A DNA stretch of 64,000 nucleotides. Source: Primula veris. Lineage: Eukaryota; Streptophyta; Magnoliopsida; Ericales; Primulaceae. Below the pieces are notes generated by a model. It was not told the DNA's origin and did not search any database. It saw only the letters and a list, made by a program, of their open reading frames with translations. The position numbers and the translations under genes were made by a program. How positions within the stretch are numbered: the stretch's first letter is position 1; the number at the start of each line of letters is the position of its first letter. The stretch spans positions 14,324,501-14,388,500 of the forward strand of contig OY821750.1 of NCBI GenBank assembly GCA_963682055.1. The letters are read 5' to 3'. Positions 31,502-43,600 of this stretch are shown here, piece by piece.

Positions 31502-31818
31502 TTGTGTAATTTAAATTTGTAAAATAGGAAAAAATATATAAAATATGCAAATCCATAATTCACTTAGCTATATATCATTGTTTGTTGTTTGTTTATATTA
31601 ATTATAGAAATTTTAATAATTGTTGATATTTGTCCCATTTTTGCATGTTTTTTTATTTTTTGTAATTTTAATTTGTAAAATAGGAAAAAATATATAAAAT
31701 ATGCAAAACCATAATTCACTTAGCTATATATAATTGTTTGTTGTTTGTTTATATTAATTATAGAAATTTTAATAATTGTTGATATTTGTCCCATTTTTGC
31801 ATGTTTTTTTATTTTGTT
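31502..31818. repeat. Tandem duplication of about 159 bp
   Basis: Two nearly identical copies run from TTTGTAAAATAGGAAAAAAT through TTGTCCCATTTTTGCATG. They lie between the left end and the satellite. The stretch 31200-31500 is non-coding. Confidence 0.88.
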
Positions 31819-31840
31819 TGGTTAATTTGAATTGTTGAGA

Positions 31841-33480
31841 ATGTGTTTGGTTATGATTAAAAAATTGAGTTATTATTGTTTGGTTTATGATTAAATGTGT
31901 TTGGTTATGATTAAATGTGTTTGGTTATGATTAAAAAATTGAATTATTATTGTTTGGTTTATGAAAAAATGTGTGTTTGGTTATCATTAAAAAATTGAAT
32001 TATTATTGTTTGGTTTATGAAAAAATGTGTGTTTGGTTATGATTAAAAAATTGAATTATTATTGTTTGGTTTATGAAAAAATGTGTGTTTGGTTATGATT
32101 AAAAAATTTAATTATTATTGTTTGGTTTATGAAAAAATGTGTGTTTGGTTATCATTAAAAAATTTAATTATTATTGTTTGGTTTATAAAAAAATGTGTGT
32201 TTGGTTATCATTAAAAAATTTAATTATTATTGTTTGGTTTATGAAAAAATGTGTGTTTGGTTATCATTAAAAAATTGAATTATTATTGTTTGGTTTATGA
32301 AAAAATGTGTGTTTGGTTATCATTAAAAAATTTAATTATTATTGTTTGGTTTATGAAAAAATGTGTGTTTGGTTATCATTAAAAAATTTAATTATTATTG
32401 TTTGGTTTATGAAAAAATGTGTGTTTGGTTATCATTAAAAAATTGAATTATTATTGTTTGGTTTATGAAAAAATGTGTGTTTGGTTATGATTAAAAAATT
32501 GAATTATTATTGTTTGGTTTATGAAAAAATGTGTGTTTGGTTATGATTAAAAAATTGAATTATTATTGTTTGGTTTATGAAAAAATGTGTGTTTGGTTAT
32601 GATTAAAAAATTTAATTATTATTGTTTGGTTTATGAAAAAATGTGTGTTTGGTTATCATTAAAAAATTTAATTATTATTGTTTGGTTTATAAAAAAATGT
32701 GTGTTTGGTTATCATTAAAAAATTTAATTATTATTGTTTGGTTTATGAAAAAATGTGTGTTTGGTTATCATTAAAAAATTTAATTATTATTGTTTGGTTT
32801 ATGAAAAAATGTGTGTTTGGTTATCATTAAAAAATTTAATTATTATTGTTTGGTTTATGAAAAAATGTGTGTTTGGTTATCATTAAAAAATTTAATTATT
32901 ATTGTTTGGTTTATGAAAAAATGTGTGTTTGGTTATCATTAAAAAATTTAATTATTATTGTTTGGTTTATGAAAAAATGTGTGTTTGGTTATCATTAAAA
33001 AATTTAATTATTATTGTTTGGTTTATGAAAAAATGTGTGTTTGGTTATCATTAAAAAATTGAATTATTATTGTTTGGTTTATGAAAAAATGTGTGTTTGG
33101 TTATCATTAAAAAATTTAATTATTATTGTTTGGTTTATGAAAAAATGTGTGTTTGGTTATCATTAAAAAATTTAATTATTATTGTTTGGTTTATGAAAAA
33201 ATGTGTGTTTGGTTATCATTAAAAAATTTAATTATTATTGTTTTGTTTATGAAAAAATGTGTGTTTGGTTATCATTAAAAAATTGAATTATTATTGTTTT
33301 GTTTATGAAAAAATGTGTGTTTGGTTATCATTAAAAAATTTAATTATTATTGTTTGGTTTATGAAAAAATGTGTGTTTGGTTATCATTAATTGGTTATAA
33401 TTGAGTTATCATTGTTTGGTTATCATTGAGTTATCATTGTTTGGTTATCATTAATTGGTTATGTTATCATTTTTTTGGTT
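31841..33480. repeat. 56-bp satellite, about 28 copies
   Basis: Unit GAAAAAATGTGTGTTTGGTT, ATCATTAAAAAATTTAATTA, TTATTGTTTGGTTTAT. Variants are GAT/CAT and TTTAATT/TTGAATT. A rare TTTATAAAAAAATG variant occurs twice, exactly 504 bases (nine units) apart with the same neighbouring variants, so a nine-unit block was duplicated. The array ends just before the plant mobile domain gene. Confidence 0.93.
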
Positions 33481-33517
33481 ATCATTAATTGAGTTATATT
33501 TGGTTATCATAGTTAGG

Positions 33518-35918
33518 ATGACAGACCCAGGTCCACAGATTAAAGGGAGGTTGGGTATTTTACGACAGACCGGTCACATTTCTAATCAGACTTGGGATGC
33601 TGGCAGAGAAGCGGGTAGAGGAGATGCCAATAAGATTAGGGTTTATAATTATAGTTGGCAGATACCGACGCCTGAAAGGGTAGTTCATAATATTATTAGG
33701 GCTGGTTTTTACGGTATTTACAGTATAGGTAATTATACCGTAGACCGAGGGTTGATTACAGCCTTAGTTGATAGGTGGCGTGATGAGTCGCACACGTTCC
33801 ATTTTGTCGGGGGAGAGTTGGGGATATCTTTACAGGATGTAGAGATTATGCTCGGTCTGAGGGTGGATGGTCTTGCTGTGACCCGATCGGAGCGGAATGA
33901 CACGAAGGCGAGCAGGTTGGCTATGATGGAGAGTTTGTTGGGTGTTAGGCCGGCTGACAATCAAGTCGATCAAAACTGTCTGACAGTTAGACTTGATTGG
34001 ATGTTACAGACCTTCGGTGAATTACCCCCCAACCCTAGTGAGGAGCGTTTACTATATCAGTCTAGGGCTGCCATGCTATTATTACTGGCTGCACATGTGT
34101 TTTCGGATAAGAGCAGTGATCAGATTCCACTCTGGCCTCTGCCATTTCTGGAGGATTTTGACACATGTGCTGAGTATAGTTGGGGATCAGCTCTTCTGGC
34201 CTGGTTAGAGGCTAATCTATGCAGGGTGGTACGTTGTAAGACAACCGGAGTAAGCGGGGCGGTGATGTTTCTGGATATGTGGGCGATTACCAGACTACTG
34301 CCGGTTAGACCGTGTGAAGAGCTGCCGGAAGATGTCGAGCCACCGGAGGGCTTGCCTAGGTTCCCCCTCGGTTACAGGTATGATATTTATTTAGTTTTTG
34401 AATTGGATTTGCTTTTTTATATTATTGTGTCATCTATCATTTACTTAGCTGCCGGTTATATTTATTGTTTATCGGTTTTTGTTTGTATATTACAGATGGA
34501 AGATGTGGCGGCAAACTAACCTTACGCCATATGTCTACGGACATAATGTGGTCCACATACGTGACCAGTTTGACAATATGTCGCCTGAACAGGTAAATTA
34601 TAATTTTCGTATTATATGTAACTTACGTATTATATGTTGTATATGTTTGCATTGGTCTTATCTTCGCAGAATTTATTACTCGTCTATTTTTAAACCATTG
34701 TTTATATATTCTAATTTGATGATTACAGATAGTGTGGCAACCTTACGGGGATCTTAATCAGTATCCGGAATACTGCACGCGGGGCCGGTATATGTGGCAT
34801 TGTTCTGTGCCTCTCATTTGTAATGAGAAGATTGAGTACCACCCCGCGGACAGGTTCATGAGGCAGTTCGGTTTTGTGCAGCGGGTCCCTACGTATATTT
34901 GGAAACCAAGACAGGGTCACGGCAAGGATAGAAGATATGGGGTTGGGCAAAAACACGACTGGCCTTTACTAACCGGAGAATTTATAGCCGTGTGGAATGA
35001 CCGCCACACCCGTCTTATTAACGGCGAATATGGCACGGGGACGTCACCGGGTTACATGAAATGGTATAGAGAGCGGACCCGCATCTTCATAAACCCACCT
35101 GAACTTGCCCCGCCCCCTCACGGTTTCCGGGAGAATACGGGTGTCTTCAATAAAATGGTAACTACTAAATCGTTTTTTACTAATAAATCGTTACTTCTTT
35201 TTATGTATATTTCAATACTAATAAATCGTTTTTTATTGTTTTTTTTTTACAGAAAGCGATGTTGCGCCGCAGTTTCAAATCGTTCAAACGGGCGAAAATG
35301 AAAACGGACGTGGACTTACTACGTAAGGAGTTCGCTGAAATGGGTATGAATCCGTATGAGTCAGCTGATGAACAGTCGGAGGGGGATGACGACGACGACG
35401 ACGACGACGATGGTGATGACGACCTACGTTACGACCCAAGAAATTACACTAGGTCGGCAAGTTGTCGGCGTCCCGACGAAAGAGGCAGAGGGGAAGGCGA
35501 ATCTAGTAGCGGCGGTAGAAGAACCAGTGGAGGTCGACCCCCGACTACAGATCAGGGTCCGGGTCCGAGTTCAAGCGGTCATGGTCGTCGTGCTTCTTTT
35601 GCTGGGTCGGGCTACGTTCAGGATGATGTCCCATTCGAGCATCATCCTAGTCATCAGTCAACCGACAGTTGGAGTCGAGGGTTGACAGTTACATCCCACG
35701 AGCGTGCGCCGCATCCAGAATCGCAGCAGCGACAAAGACGGCGTACGGAGCTAAACGAAATCGAAGAGTCTGCTGAGCCGTCATCCGATAGATTAACATC
35801 GGCGGGAAAGATGCTCCCTATGTCCAACTTTAAAACATTTAGTCGTTACAAAAAAAAAATAAATGCACTGTTTTTGTATTTGATTTCTATGTTTGATTTG
35901 TACGTTATAATTTCGTAA
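33518..35918 (+). CDS. Plant mobile domain protein, four exons
   Basis: Exons 33518-34377, 34496-34592, 34729-35157 and 35253-35918, all GT-AG, giving about 683 residues with the frame preserved at every join. Plant mobile domain (PF10536, as in MAIN/MAIL1 and transposon-borne relatives) spans exons 1-3: FHFVGGELGISLQDVEIMLG, LRVDGLAV, RWKMWRQTNLTPYVYG, DRFMRQFGFVQRVPTYIW and HDWPLLTGEFIAVWNDR are characteristic. Exon 4 adds a basic patch (LRRSFKSFKRAKMKTD), an aspartate run near residue 510 and a long Gly/Ser/Arg-rich disordered tail. Family members are nuclear and some affect silencing of transposons. ATG at 33518 (MTDPGPQIKG) is chosen because exon 1 starts directly after the satellite; an upstream open stretch is repeat-derived. 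No lesion is seen. Confidence 0.85.
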
Positions 35919-36008
35919 GTTTAATTTGATTCGTATGTTTGATTTGTATGTTTTAGGGTAAAAAATATTCTGTATTTTAATTTATAGGACCAATATTGAG
36001 TTTTTACA

Positions 36009-36403
36009 AACCCTAAACCCTAAACCCTAAACCCTAAACCCTAAACCCTGAACCCTAAACCCTAAATTACAAACCCTAAACCCTAAACCCTAAATTACAA
36101 ACCCTAAACCCTAAACCCTAAATTCTAAACCCTAAAACCTAAACCCTAAATTACAAACCCTAACCCTAAACCCTAAACCCTAAATTACAAACCACTTACC
36201 CTAAACCCTAAAATCTAAACCGTAAACCCTAAACCCTAATTTACAAACCCTAACCCCTAACCCCTAAACCATAAACCCTAATTTACAAACCCTAACCCCT
36301 AAACCCTAAACCCTAAATTACAAACCATAAACCCTAAACCCTAAATTACAAACCCTAAACCCTAAACCCTATATTAAAAACCCTAAACCCTAAACCCTAA
36401 ATT
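36009..36403. repeat. Interstitial telomere-like repeats, (CCCTAAA)n with TTACAAA spacers
   Basis: About 395 bases of CCCTAAA (the complement of the plant telomere unit TTTAGGG) in groups of two to six, separated by ATTACAAA. Point variants occur (CCCTGAA, CCTAAAA, CCCCTAA). It lies inside the transposon, so it moved with it and is not a chromosome end. Confidence 0.95.
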
Positions 36404-37290
36404 GACGACTTAGTTATGTTTCATATTGCGTTATACAAAGTGTTAAAAACAAAAAAAAAAAACTTCACAAAAATTGACGATTTAGTTAATCATTCAATAA
36501 ATATCAACTTATACACTTAAATATAACATGAACAAAAAACATAAAATTTATCAAATCAATTTTTTTTGTGTAAATTTGTGTAAATTTTGTGTTTTTTTTG
36601 AGAGATTGTTAGAATATTTGGTAATTTATTTTATGTATAATTTTAAAAAGAAGGCATTTAGTTTTTTTATTAAAAAAAAATCATGTTTAATTTGAAAAAA
36701 ATATTAAGTATTTTAATTTTAATTATTAGAATTTTAATTTATGTAAAAAGAGTAATTTACATAAAATTAAAAATAAAAAACTGATTATTGACTCCAAATT
36801 GACGACTTAATTAATGTTTCATATTGCGTTATACAAGTGTTTAAAACCAAACAAAAAAACTTCTCAAAAATTGACAATTTAGTTAATCATTCAATAAATA
36901 TAAACTTATACAATTGACAAAAATATAACATGAACCAAAATTGTAAAATTTATCAAAACAACTTTTTTTTGGTAAATTTTGTGTAAATTTTGAGAGTTTG
37001 TTATAATATTGGTAATTTATTTTATGTAAAATTTTAAAACTAAGGCATTTTGTTTTTTAATTTGAAAAAAACAAAAAAATATCAACTTATACACTTGAAA
37101 AAAATATCAAATTATACACTTGAAAAAAATATCAACTTATACACTTGAAAAAAATATCAAATTTTAAAAATAAGGCATTTTTATGTAAAAAAAAAAACAT
37201 ATTTAATTTGAAAAAATTATTCAGCATTTTAATTTTAATTCTCATATTTTTATTTTTTATTTTTAAAGCAAAAAACCTGAAAAAGGCTGT
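36404..37290. other. AT-rich non-coding DNA with internal duplication
   Basis: Two related copies of TTGACGACTTAGTTATGTTT...AAAATTTATCAAA (36410-36600 and 36795-36970), and short repeats of ATATCAACTTATACACTTGA around 37080-37160. No gene. Confidence 0.75.
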
Positions 37291-37395
37291 AAACCGTAGA
37301 TTAAATCTACGGTCTACAGTCATTGACTGTAAACCGTAGATTAAATCTACGGTTTACAGTCAATGACTGTAGACCGTAGATTTAATCTACGGTCT
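37291..37395. repeat. Right subterminal palindrome array (three units)
   Basis: Three copies of CCGTAGATTWAATCTACGG with ACAGTCATTGACTGT spacers. It mirrors the left array at 31053-31197. Confidence 0.9.
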
Positions 37396-37437
37396 GAGAG
37401 TGAATTCAGAATTTATGTAGTACAATGAGTGCACCTC

Positions 37438-37446
37438 TTACAGAAT
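37438..37446. repeat. 9-bp target site duplication TTACAGAAT, right
   Basis: Exact copy of 31001-31009. Confidence 0.93.
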
Positions 37447-37600
37447 TTGACAAAAATTAAATTAGATTTTACTAGTAATTGTAAATTGTGATGGACCTGC
37501 CAAATAATAATAATAATACAAAAAGGACCAGATTGGAGTTTTGGTTAAAAAACACTGGACCTCACAATTTACATTATCTGTCACCCCCTACAATTTACAT
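37447..37600 (+). pseudogene. Second partial copy of the ABC1K 5' flank and start codon
   Basis: GACAAAAATTAAATTAGA...GTGATGGACCTGCCAA repeats the bases just before and at the true start (37629-37676). It then continues as ATAATACAAAAAGGACCA and AACACTGGACCTCA, which also occur left of the transposon at 30905-30965. The transposon thus landed in a duplicated promoter/exon-1 region. Confidence 0.65.
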
Positions 37601-37662
37601 TACAAACACAATTACTTACAGGAGTAAGTTGACAAAACTAAATTAAATTAAAATTAATTCTG

Positions 37663-40600
37663 ATGGACCTGCCAATCTGTTGTAGCTGTTCAGCTTACTC
37701 GTCTCCTCAGGCGCTACCAAAACGAGGCCCCAACAAGTTAAATTATTTTGTAAAACCCGATTGGATTAACGGAAAAGTTAACAAAAGTTGTACACGGAGG
37801 AGGAGGTTAAATAGTATTAGTTGTAAAGTAACAGCGGGTAGTGCGTTGGAGCAGTTGGATATTGAGCGCGGTGTTTGTGTTCCGTTTCGCAAGTATACAC
37901 CCGATACGGTAACTTTTTTATATCCAGTAACTTTTTTTGTTTATTTACTGTTAAATACTACTACTTTTTTACTGTAGGACTAAGGGAGTATTAATACTAC
38001 TGGTTCATGTTTGTTTGCGGTATAAGAATAGTCATAGTATTAATTATTAAATATTGATAGGCAGGGTAGGTTTTGGTATAAGTCAAGTAAGCCGGATAAA
38101 TTAGGCCGCGGCCCCTGAAAAGGCGTGGAATTTTTTATTTTTTTAAAAATTGCAGAACAAAGTCATTTACACCGTGATACAATCATACAATACACAAAGA
38201 ACCTATATTATTTGATGGTCTATTTTGTTAACGGAAGTGTTAACGGAGGAGACGGAGGAGGGTTTTTATCGTTACTAGTAAAGTAACGGCTGTAGTGTGT
38301 TGGAGCAGTTGGATATTGAGCGCGGCGTTTGTGTTCCCTTCCGTAAATACACACCCGATACGGTAACTTTTTCTGTAATTTTTTTAGTTTATTTACTGCT
38401 AAATACTGGTGTACCTTTTTTATTGTAGAAGTAGGAATTGTTATGCTTTGCTATCATTTACTATGCACGTTTTATCTTTTAGTACCTTCAACTATACACT
38501 ATGTTAGCATTTGATGCAAAAACGTAATTGACTTGATAGTTGATGGTACTCAAAAAGGTGTATAGTGGATAGTATCATCCCTTTTAGTTACGTGTTTGTA
38601 CCAAATTCTGACAGAGAGTAAAGTTAATAAAAAGTTACTTAACGGTAACTTTTTCCCTTCAGTAATTTTTTGTTTATTTACTGTAAAATGGAGTACTTTT
38701 TAATGCAAGACTAGGTATTAGTACTAGTAGTAGGAGAATACTTGTATGAACCCGGTCCACTATAATTAAGGATATGGCAGCCAATCAAATTTTTTAGTTT
38801 TAATTTTGAATTAATTTTAGGATACTGGACCGGGTTCACCATAGTGTTAGTCCTAGTAGTAGTATTTTAGGAGTAAGTATACAGTATTAGGTAGACCGGG
38901 TAACTATTTTAGTTTATTTACTGTTAAAAGGAGTACTTTTTAATGTAGGAATATGGATTATTATGGTTTAGAACCGTTAACTATGAACGTTTTACTGTTT
39001 GGTAACATGGACTACAAGTTTTCCCTTTTAGTACTATCAACTATACACTCTGTTAGCATTTGATACAAAAAACGTAATTTGGTACTAAAAGGGTATATAG
39101 TTAGTATCATCCCTTTTAGACACACTTTTATACCAAAATCAGACAGGGTAACTATTTTTCCAACACTTATTACTCTAACTTTTTTTCAGTTCTTTTACTG
39201 TTAAATACTACTTTTTAATGTAGGAATAGGGATTGTTATGGTTTGGTGCCATTAACTATGAACGTTTTAATGTTTATTACTATGAACTAGGATTTTTCCC
39301 TTTTAGTACCATCAACTGTTATACACTCTGTTAGAATTTGATACGAAAACGCAATTGACTTGATAGTTGGTGGTACTAAATGGGTGTATAGTTGATAGCA
39401 TCATCCTTTTAGTTACGTGTTTGTACCAAATTCAGTGACTTTTTTCCAATAGTTTTGTTACTCTGTAACTTTTTTTCATTTTATTTACTGTTAAATACTA
39501 CTTTTTAATGTAGGAATAGGTATTGTTGTTGTTTTATACCATTAACTATGGACGTTTTACCATTTGGTACCATTAACTACGAGTTTTCTCTTTTAGTACC
39601 ATTAACTATACACTCTGTTAGCATTTGATTAAAAAACGTAATTGACTTGGTAGTCGATGGTACTAAAAGGATGACACGGTAACTTTTTTTATCAACACTT
39701 TTTACTCTGTAACCTTTTTAGTTTATATACTGTGAAATACTACTTTTTAATGTAGGACTAGGGATTAATGCTATTCGTAGTATTTTGGGAGTAAGTAGGG
39801 ATAAGCATGGCACCTGGCATCGACTCATCCCGTCTCGATTACTAGTAAGACGAAATGGACCGAGTGCCTTTTATTTTGGTACTCCACCTATTCTGGTTTG
39901 TTTGGCCCGGGTAATGGAAGCGGAAAATGAAACAGGAAATGAAAACATGAAATGTGAAAAAATAAAAATAAAGTATGAAACTTACAATTGAAATAATAGG
40001 AAGCAGAAAACATGAAACAAAGAAGTAGGAAACGAGAGGTGGGAAACGGAAAACAAGAAATGAGAAGCAGGAAATAGGAATCAAGAAATGCAATTTTTTT
40101 GAAGGGAAAATGGAAAATGAAACTAGAAACGGAATCGTGAAGAAAATGAAAAATAAATCTAAAATTTACATGTGAAATAGTAGGAAGCGGGAAATGGGAA
40201 GCATGGTTTTTAAATGGGAAACATGTTTTTTGTGTTGGGGAAATGAGTTTCCGGTTAACTAAGGTTAATACGAAAACGTAAACTTATAAAAGGGAACACA
40301 TGGGATTACCAAACTGGACTACTTAATTGTACGGTCTGTTGTTGGATTTTAGAGGGGTATGTCTCCAAGAGGACCGCCTTTAACACCTTTGATACAACAG
40401 AATCTTCGGAGTCACATGGAAATGTGGAATAAAATACAAAATATATGTGGTGTGAAGTGTGTTGGAGGAGTCATCAAAGACACTATAATTTCTTCTACTT
40501 ACATATTTGCTAAATATAGGAAATAGGTCGTGACACTATTTTGGGAGTAAGCATTAGGCAGGTAAGAAACTGAAGGAGACAGTAGACCCTCCCCTTTTCA

Positions 40601-43600
40601 TTAAATTGACAAAAAAAATGTTTTTTTTTACGCTTTTTTATTAAAATTTCTTAAAATTAGCATTTGACCTCTGACATACTATAAAAAAGGACCCTATAGA
40701 ATATCAGGCTCTCGATATGAATTTGTTGGCTACTAAATTGCATATGAAGGATTAATTGGCAGGCAACATAATACTTGGTTGTCAACTTGAACATAACAGT
40801 GTACTGATACCCAATTTATACAGAAGTGTGCCGGTGGACATTGAGAATGTTAGCTAATAAGTTGCGTTTATAAATATAGGTTGATAAGCATTCAGTGCCC
40901 AACTTGAGAATAATAAATAGTTCTGGCCAAAACTAAATAAGCAGGTATTCCTCTACTTTAGGCGATTGGTTCTAATCTAAGCTAGACAAGGATGTGGGAA
41001 ACTTTAGGCCCTACGATTAATTTTTTCTGGATGGGCCGTGGGAAATTATTATTCAACCTCTGCAGAAGCGCACCAATAGAAATCAAGCAGATGGGGCACT
41101 AAATTATGTACTAAAAATAGTGCCAGTGGTGATAAAAACGCTGTGGGTACTAAATTGCATGTCAGGATATGTTGTTAAGCAGTTAAAGCAGCCCATAAAC
41201 ATAATTACACTTAACTCGGCTAATACAGATAAAAATTTTATAAACATAATTACACTTAACTCGGCTAATACAGATAAATTTTTTATCAAGTTTCAAACTC
41301 AGGATACTGACTTTGAGAACTTCCTAGTCCAGATTTTAAATCCAGTTTGCTACCTGGTCTGCCATTATACACTTTTAATGGTGACATCTTTATTCTGTTT
41401 GAGATATGGATTCAGTCACAGGGGTGCTGATTGTTGCAATAAGGCGTAAATTTGTTATCAATGTGTATTTGCTCAGCATTGGGGGTATCGAGGTAGGGCT
41501 AATAAATGATTGTCTCCTAAAAGAAATAGCAATCGGATTAATTAAAATGTAACTAAAGCACAGCCACAAAGCTAGCTACTATAGTATTAAATCTTTTGAG
41601 GAATGGAGGGAATTTTTTTCATCACTAGCGAAAAGGTTTTCCAGCCAACTTCTCGCCATTCTACGGGGCCTGCCAAATGGACTGTCATAATGCAGCAAAT
41701 GATTTTATCACGAATTTAGTTTGGTGCATAAACGTTCTTGTAGAAGCCCGTCCATTCCCCACTAAAAGGTCTATTAGTAGAGAAGGAGAGGAGCTTATAT
41801 TAATGCTTGGCTTTAACAATGCCTAAACGATGTGGGACAATTCCAACACTCCCCCTCACTCGTGGGTTGATCAATTTTCGATAAGCCCAACGAGTGCAAT
41901 CAACAAATTGGGTGGAGGTGGCCCATCATACAAACCGGCTTAGACTTGGCTCTGATATCATGTAGAAGCCCGTCCATTCTCCACTAAAAGGCCTATTAGT
42001 AGGGAAGGAGATGAGCTTATTTTAATGCTTGGCTTTAACAATGCCTAAACGATGTGAAACAATTCAACAGTTCTTATTTAGGCAGTTAAGAGTATGACTT
42101 CTCATTGTGGATTTAGATGATGTAAGAGAATTTTAAACTACCAAAAAATATTATATCTTCTAAAAAACTACACTCACAATACTTAAGAAATGTGTACTTA
42201 CATACCTTTTATTAGATATATTGTAGGGATCTGTGATTCACCACGTGTGACTCTCAATGCTGCTGTAATCAGCATCTCGACCTCATATCTTTAAAATGGT
42301 TTTGACACCAAGCATATTCGAAGATACAAGCATTCGATTTGTCATTTCTATTAAGCGTATGTTTATAGAGTTTTTTCCTTCTCGAGTAAATTATCCTTTT
42401 GTAGAAATTACAGCGGTCCTCAGCTTACCTGTTTTATATGTATGCAGTTTCTTTTTTACGAAGAGACATATTTTGGGTTTGTTTCATACGTATAAGAGGT
42501 GTGAATTATATTGAATATACTTTTCATATCCTGCCTCTGATATCTAATGGTAGAGCTAAATACTTCATAATTCATGCTTATGCTAGCTATACAACAAGTT
42601 TTTTTTTTAATTCCATCGAATTTTTGCAGCAGAACTGACTTAGTTTCATTTCCGAAGAGACATATTCAACGATATGTTGCATTTATCTTTCTTCCAAAAT
42701 TTAGGGGAATTAACATAGACATACTATACACATTATATTAACAAAAACATACTATCAAAAGTTAGATTATCAAAAATATACTTTCAATTAATAATTAATA
42801 ATTAATAAAAAAACAAAAAAGCTCATTCATCACTCTCAATCTATTTCCCCTATCTATCTCCTCTTATCACTCTCTCCAATCCCTCTCTCCTCCTTCTCCC
42901 TCTCTCCTCCTCTCCCTCCCTCCGATCTCTCTTATGCTCCTTCTTACTCTCTCCGATCTCTCATCCTTCCTTTCTCTTTCCGATCTCTCTCCTCCTCCTC
43001 CCTCTATCTTTCCGATCTTTTTTTCTTCCTCGCTCTCTCTTTCCGATTTCACTCTTCGGTGGAGATTGAGACGGAGACAGCCGTCGGAATGAACGGCGAG
43101 GGTGTAGAGCGAGCTTGATGTCGACGGAGATGCGGTCGTCGAAGTAGAGGCCCATGACGGCGACGTGGTAGTTTGAGATCGGAGGACGGGTAAGAGTTGG
43201 ATTTGTTAACTAGTGTATAATCTTGAAAAATAAGTGTATGAATTCCGTGAACTAAGGGTATGGAGTTGAAAATTATGGATATAAATTATGTAAGTAAGGA
43301 TATGAATTCTGTAAATTGGGGTATGAACTTTAAAAATAAGGGTGAATTTTACGAATTAGTATATGAACTTTTGAAATAAGGGTATGAACTTTTGGAATAA
43401 GGGTTGAAATATACAAATTAGTATATGAACTTTTGGGTATGTTTTTGTTAATTTAGTTTCAAAAGTAGTATGTTTTGTTAATTTTATCTTAAATTAATTT
43501 GTGTGACTTTAGGTGAGGAATAAAGTATTGGAATCTAACGGAGCTATTCTCTCACTGCTGGGCCGTGGAGTAGAGATAGTGTGGAACTTGGGATTTTATT

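Larger units (their letters stand above)
31010..37437 (+). mobile_element. Mutator-like DNA transposon carrying a plant mobile domain gene, 6.4 kb
   Basis: The termini are inverted: left GAGGTGCTCTCAATACACTA, and right in reverse GAGGTGCACTCATTGTACTA, both continuing CAT. Perfect 9-bp duplications flank them. Inside each end are arrays of the palindrome CCGTAGATTWAATCTACGG (four left, three right). Then come a 160-bp duplication, a 56-bp satellite, one four-exon gene, telomere-like repeats and AT-rich DNA. No MuDR-type transposase is visible, so movement would need one supplied from elsewhere, unless the plant mobile domain protein takes part. Association of plant mobile domain genes with Mutator-like elements is known. 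The satellite and telomere blocks within the element are not something I can match to a described family. Confidence 0.88.

Noticed and set aside
31841..33480. CRISPR-like or promoter array
   Set aside because: Contiguous 56-bp satellite without spacers.
35356..35685. Alternative 109-residue frame with a Thr run
   Set aside because: Overlaps exon 4 of the plant mobile domain gene in another frame; the exon-4 frame joins exons 1-3 and continues the protein.
36009..36403. Chromosome end (telomere)
   Set aside because: Degenerate, interrupted by ATTACAAA, and enclosed by a transposon with matching target duplications.
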